DNA of 7,580 bases, taken from the NCBI GenBank assembly GCA_023395595.1, contig JAEWYO010000051.1:1-7580 (forward strand). Direction: 5' to 3'. Numbering within the stretch: the first letter of the stretch is position 1; every line of letters begins with the position of its first letter. Made by a program: the position numbers and the translations under genes. The notes under the pieces were generated by a model. That model was not told where the DNA came from. It saw only the letters and a program-made list of their open reading frames with translations, and did no database searches. Source of the stretch: Bacillota bacterium. GTDB lineage: Bacteria; Bacillota; Clostridia; Christensenellales; CAG-138. Below are positions 6,309-7,580 of this stretch, piece after piece.

Positions 6309-6405
6309 AAACGCGTATAAATATTAGGGATGCCTGCATGCGCGCGCGGTTCATTTCTATGCACGTCCAGCGGGCAAACGACAATTCGGAAAGCGGGGGT
6401 TCAAC

Positions 6406-7580
6406 ATGGCAATCGAATACAAAAAGCTGCAAAACGGAAGCGACATCCGCGGGGTCGCAATGGAGGGCATCGAAGGCCAGCCGGTCACACTGACGCAGGA
6501 GGCCGTCACCAACATTGCCAAAGCGTTTGTGCTGTTTTTGCAGGAGCGCACGGGCAAAAGCGAGCTTCGTCTCTCCATCGGCCGGGACTCCCGCCTCTCC
6601 GGCGAAGCGCTGCTGCATGCGGCGGCGGACGGCATCCTCGCGATGGGTGCGGATGTTGCGGATTTTGGCCTTGCCAGCACGCCGAGCATGTTCATGAGCA
6701 CCGTCACCAAGGGCTATGAATACGACGGCGCGATCATGCTCACCGCGAGCCACCTGCCATGGAACCGAAACGGATTGAAGTTTTTCACCAAAAACGGCGG
6801 ACTGGAGAAGAGCGACATCGCGAGCATTCTTGCCAGCGCGCAGGCGGATGCGTTCATCCCCGCCGTAGAGCGCGGCTCTCTCACCAAGGTCGATTTCCTC
6901 TCGGTCTATGCCGCGGGGCTGGTCGAGCGAATCCGCAGCGGCGTGAACGCCGAGGATCACGATCATCCGCTCAAGGGATTCCGCATCGTCGTGGACGCGG
7001 GCAACGGAGCAGGCGGGTTTTATATGGATCGCGTGTTGCAGCCGCTGGGCGCGGATACGACGGGCAGCCAGTTCCTCGAACCCGACGGGCATTTCCCCAA
7101 CCACCAGCCAAACCCGGAGGACAAGGCGGCGATGGATTCCATCGCGCAGTGCGTGCTGGACAACAAAGCCGACATGGGTATCATCTTCGACACGGATGTG
7201 GATCGCGCGGGCGCCGTCGCCAACGACGGTAAGGAGCTCAACCGCAACCGCCTGATCGCGCTGATCTCCGCCGTGCTGCTGGAGGAGCATCCGGGCACGA
7301 CCATCGTCACGGATTCGATTACATCTAGCGGTCTTGCCGCGTTCATCGCCCAAAAAGGCGGCGTGCATCACCGCTTCAAGCGCGGATATAAAAACGTGAT
7401 CGACGAAAGCATCCGCATCAACAAGAGCGGGAAGGATAGCCAGCTCGCGATTGAAACCAGCGGGCACGGCGCGCTGAAAGAGAACTACTTCCTCGACGAC
7501 GGAGCCTACCTCATCACCAAGTTGCTCATCAAGATGGCGCAGCTTCGCAAGGAGAACCGCACGCTGTTTTCGCTGATCGA
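6406..7580 (+). CDS. Phosphoglucomutase/phosphomannomutase family protein, 3' end beyond window
   Basis: 391 codons are present before the window ends. Enzymes of this alpha-D-phosphohexomutase family move a phosphate between C1 and C6 of hexose phosphates using a phosphoserine. The phosphoserine loop is TASHLPWNRNGLKFF (113-127), with S115 as the likely phosphorylated residue. The metal loop is FDTDVDRAG (261-269), with D262, D264 and D266. The sugar-binding loop is ETSGH (350-354). These mark domains 1-3; the phosphate-binding domain 4 lies beyond the edge. The loops differ from the usual SHNP, DGDGDR and GEMSGH, with Leu replacing Asn after the active-site SH, so this is a divergent subgroup and the substrate cannot be assigned. 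The start at 6406 has a weak GCGGGGG site and no in-frame upstream ATG. An open antisense frame of 419 codons (7467-6208) covers most of this gene and should not be annotated. Confidence 0.93.
   Translation, partial: MAIEYKKLQNGSDIRGVAMEGIEGQPVTLTQEAVTNIAKAFVLFLQERTGKSELRLSIGRDSRLSGEALLHAAADGILAMGADVADFGLASTPSMFMSTVTKGYEYDGAIMLTASHLPWNRNGLKFFTKNGGLEKSDIASILASAQADAFIPAVERGSLTKVDFLSVYAAGLVERIRSGVNAEDHDHPLKGFRIVVDAGNGAGGFYMDRVLQPLGADTTGSQFLEPDGHFPNHQPNPEDKAAMDSIAQCVLDNKADMGIIFDTDVDRAGAVANDGKELNRNRLIALISAVLLEEHPGTTIVTDSITSSGLAAFIAQKGGVHHRFKRGYKNVIDESIRINKSGKDSQLAIETSGHGALKENYFLDDGAYLITKLLIKMAQLRKENRTLFSLI

Noticed and set aside
6208..7467. A 419-codon open frame on the minus strand opposite the mutase gene
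   Set aside because: It is Arg/His/Ala-rich, matches no family, and lies opposite a gene with clear catalytic motifs. It is a by-product of GC-rich codon use on the other strand.

Overview
The window looks like chromosomal DNA from a fairly GC-rich member of the Clostridia (Bacillota). This is inferred from four things: a NadD-YqeK fusion followed by rsfS, strong AGGAGG-type ribosome binding sites, compact intrinsic terminators with T-tracts, and a large secreted repeat protein of the kind found on clostridial cell surfaces. No rRNA, tRNA, CRISPR array, insertion sequence or phage gene is visible. Most of the window is ordinary housekeeping DNA.

Layout: five genes lie on the minus strand and one on the plus strand. 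Reading the minus strand in its own direction (right to left), a housekeeping cluster comes first. It holds a nadD-yqeK fusion (6119 to 4980), rsfS from a TTG start (4918 to 4505) and a 70-residue cysteine-bearing small protein (4374 to 4162), and closes with an intrinsic terminator (4118-4143). After about 400 bases of AT-richer, hairpin-bearing intergenic DNA comes an 887-residue surface protein (3765 to 1102) with its own terminator (1034-1062). Last is a ferritin-like/VIT1 fusion, an MbfA-type iron or manganese transporter (904 to 20), with its own probable promoter. On the plus strand, diverging from nadD-yqeK, a phosphoglucomutase/phosphomannomutase-family gene starts at 6406 and runs off the right edge, so its C-terminal domain is missing.

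How the genes relate: NadD makes deamido-NAD, YqeK cleaves diadenosine tetraphosphate, and RsfS silences the large ribosomal subunit under nutrient limitation, so this cluster links NAD synthesis, nucleotide alarmone turnover and translation control. The small protein sits at its end and may be co-transcribed. The surface protein and the metal transporter are separate transcription units by the terminator evidence. The hexose-phosphate mutase probably feeds cell-envelope or storage sugar metabolism.

I found no convincing new multi-gene system. The points most worth a second look are the small cysteine protein, the repeat-built surface protein with a membrane anchor instead of a sortase signal, the structured intergenic region 3778-4117, the A/C-only leader of rsfS, and the altered active-site loops of the mutase.
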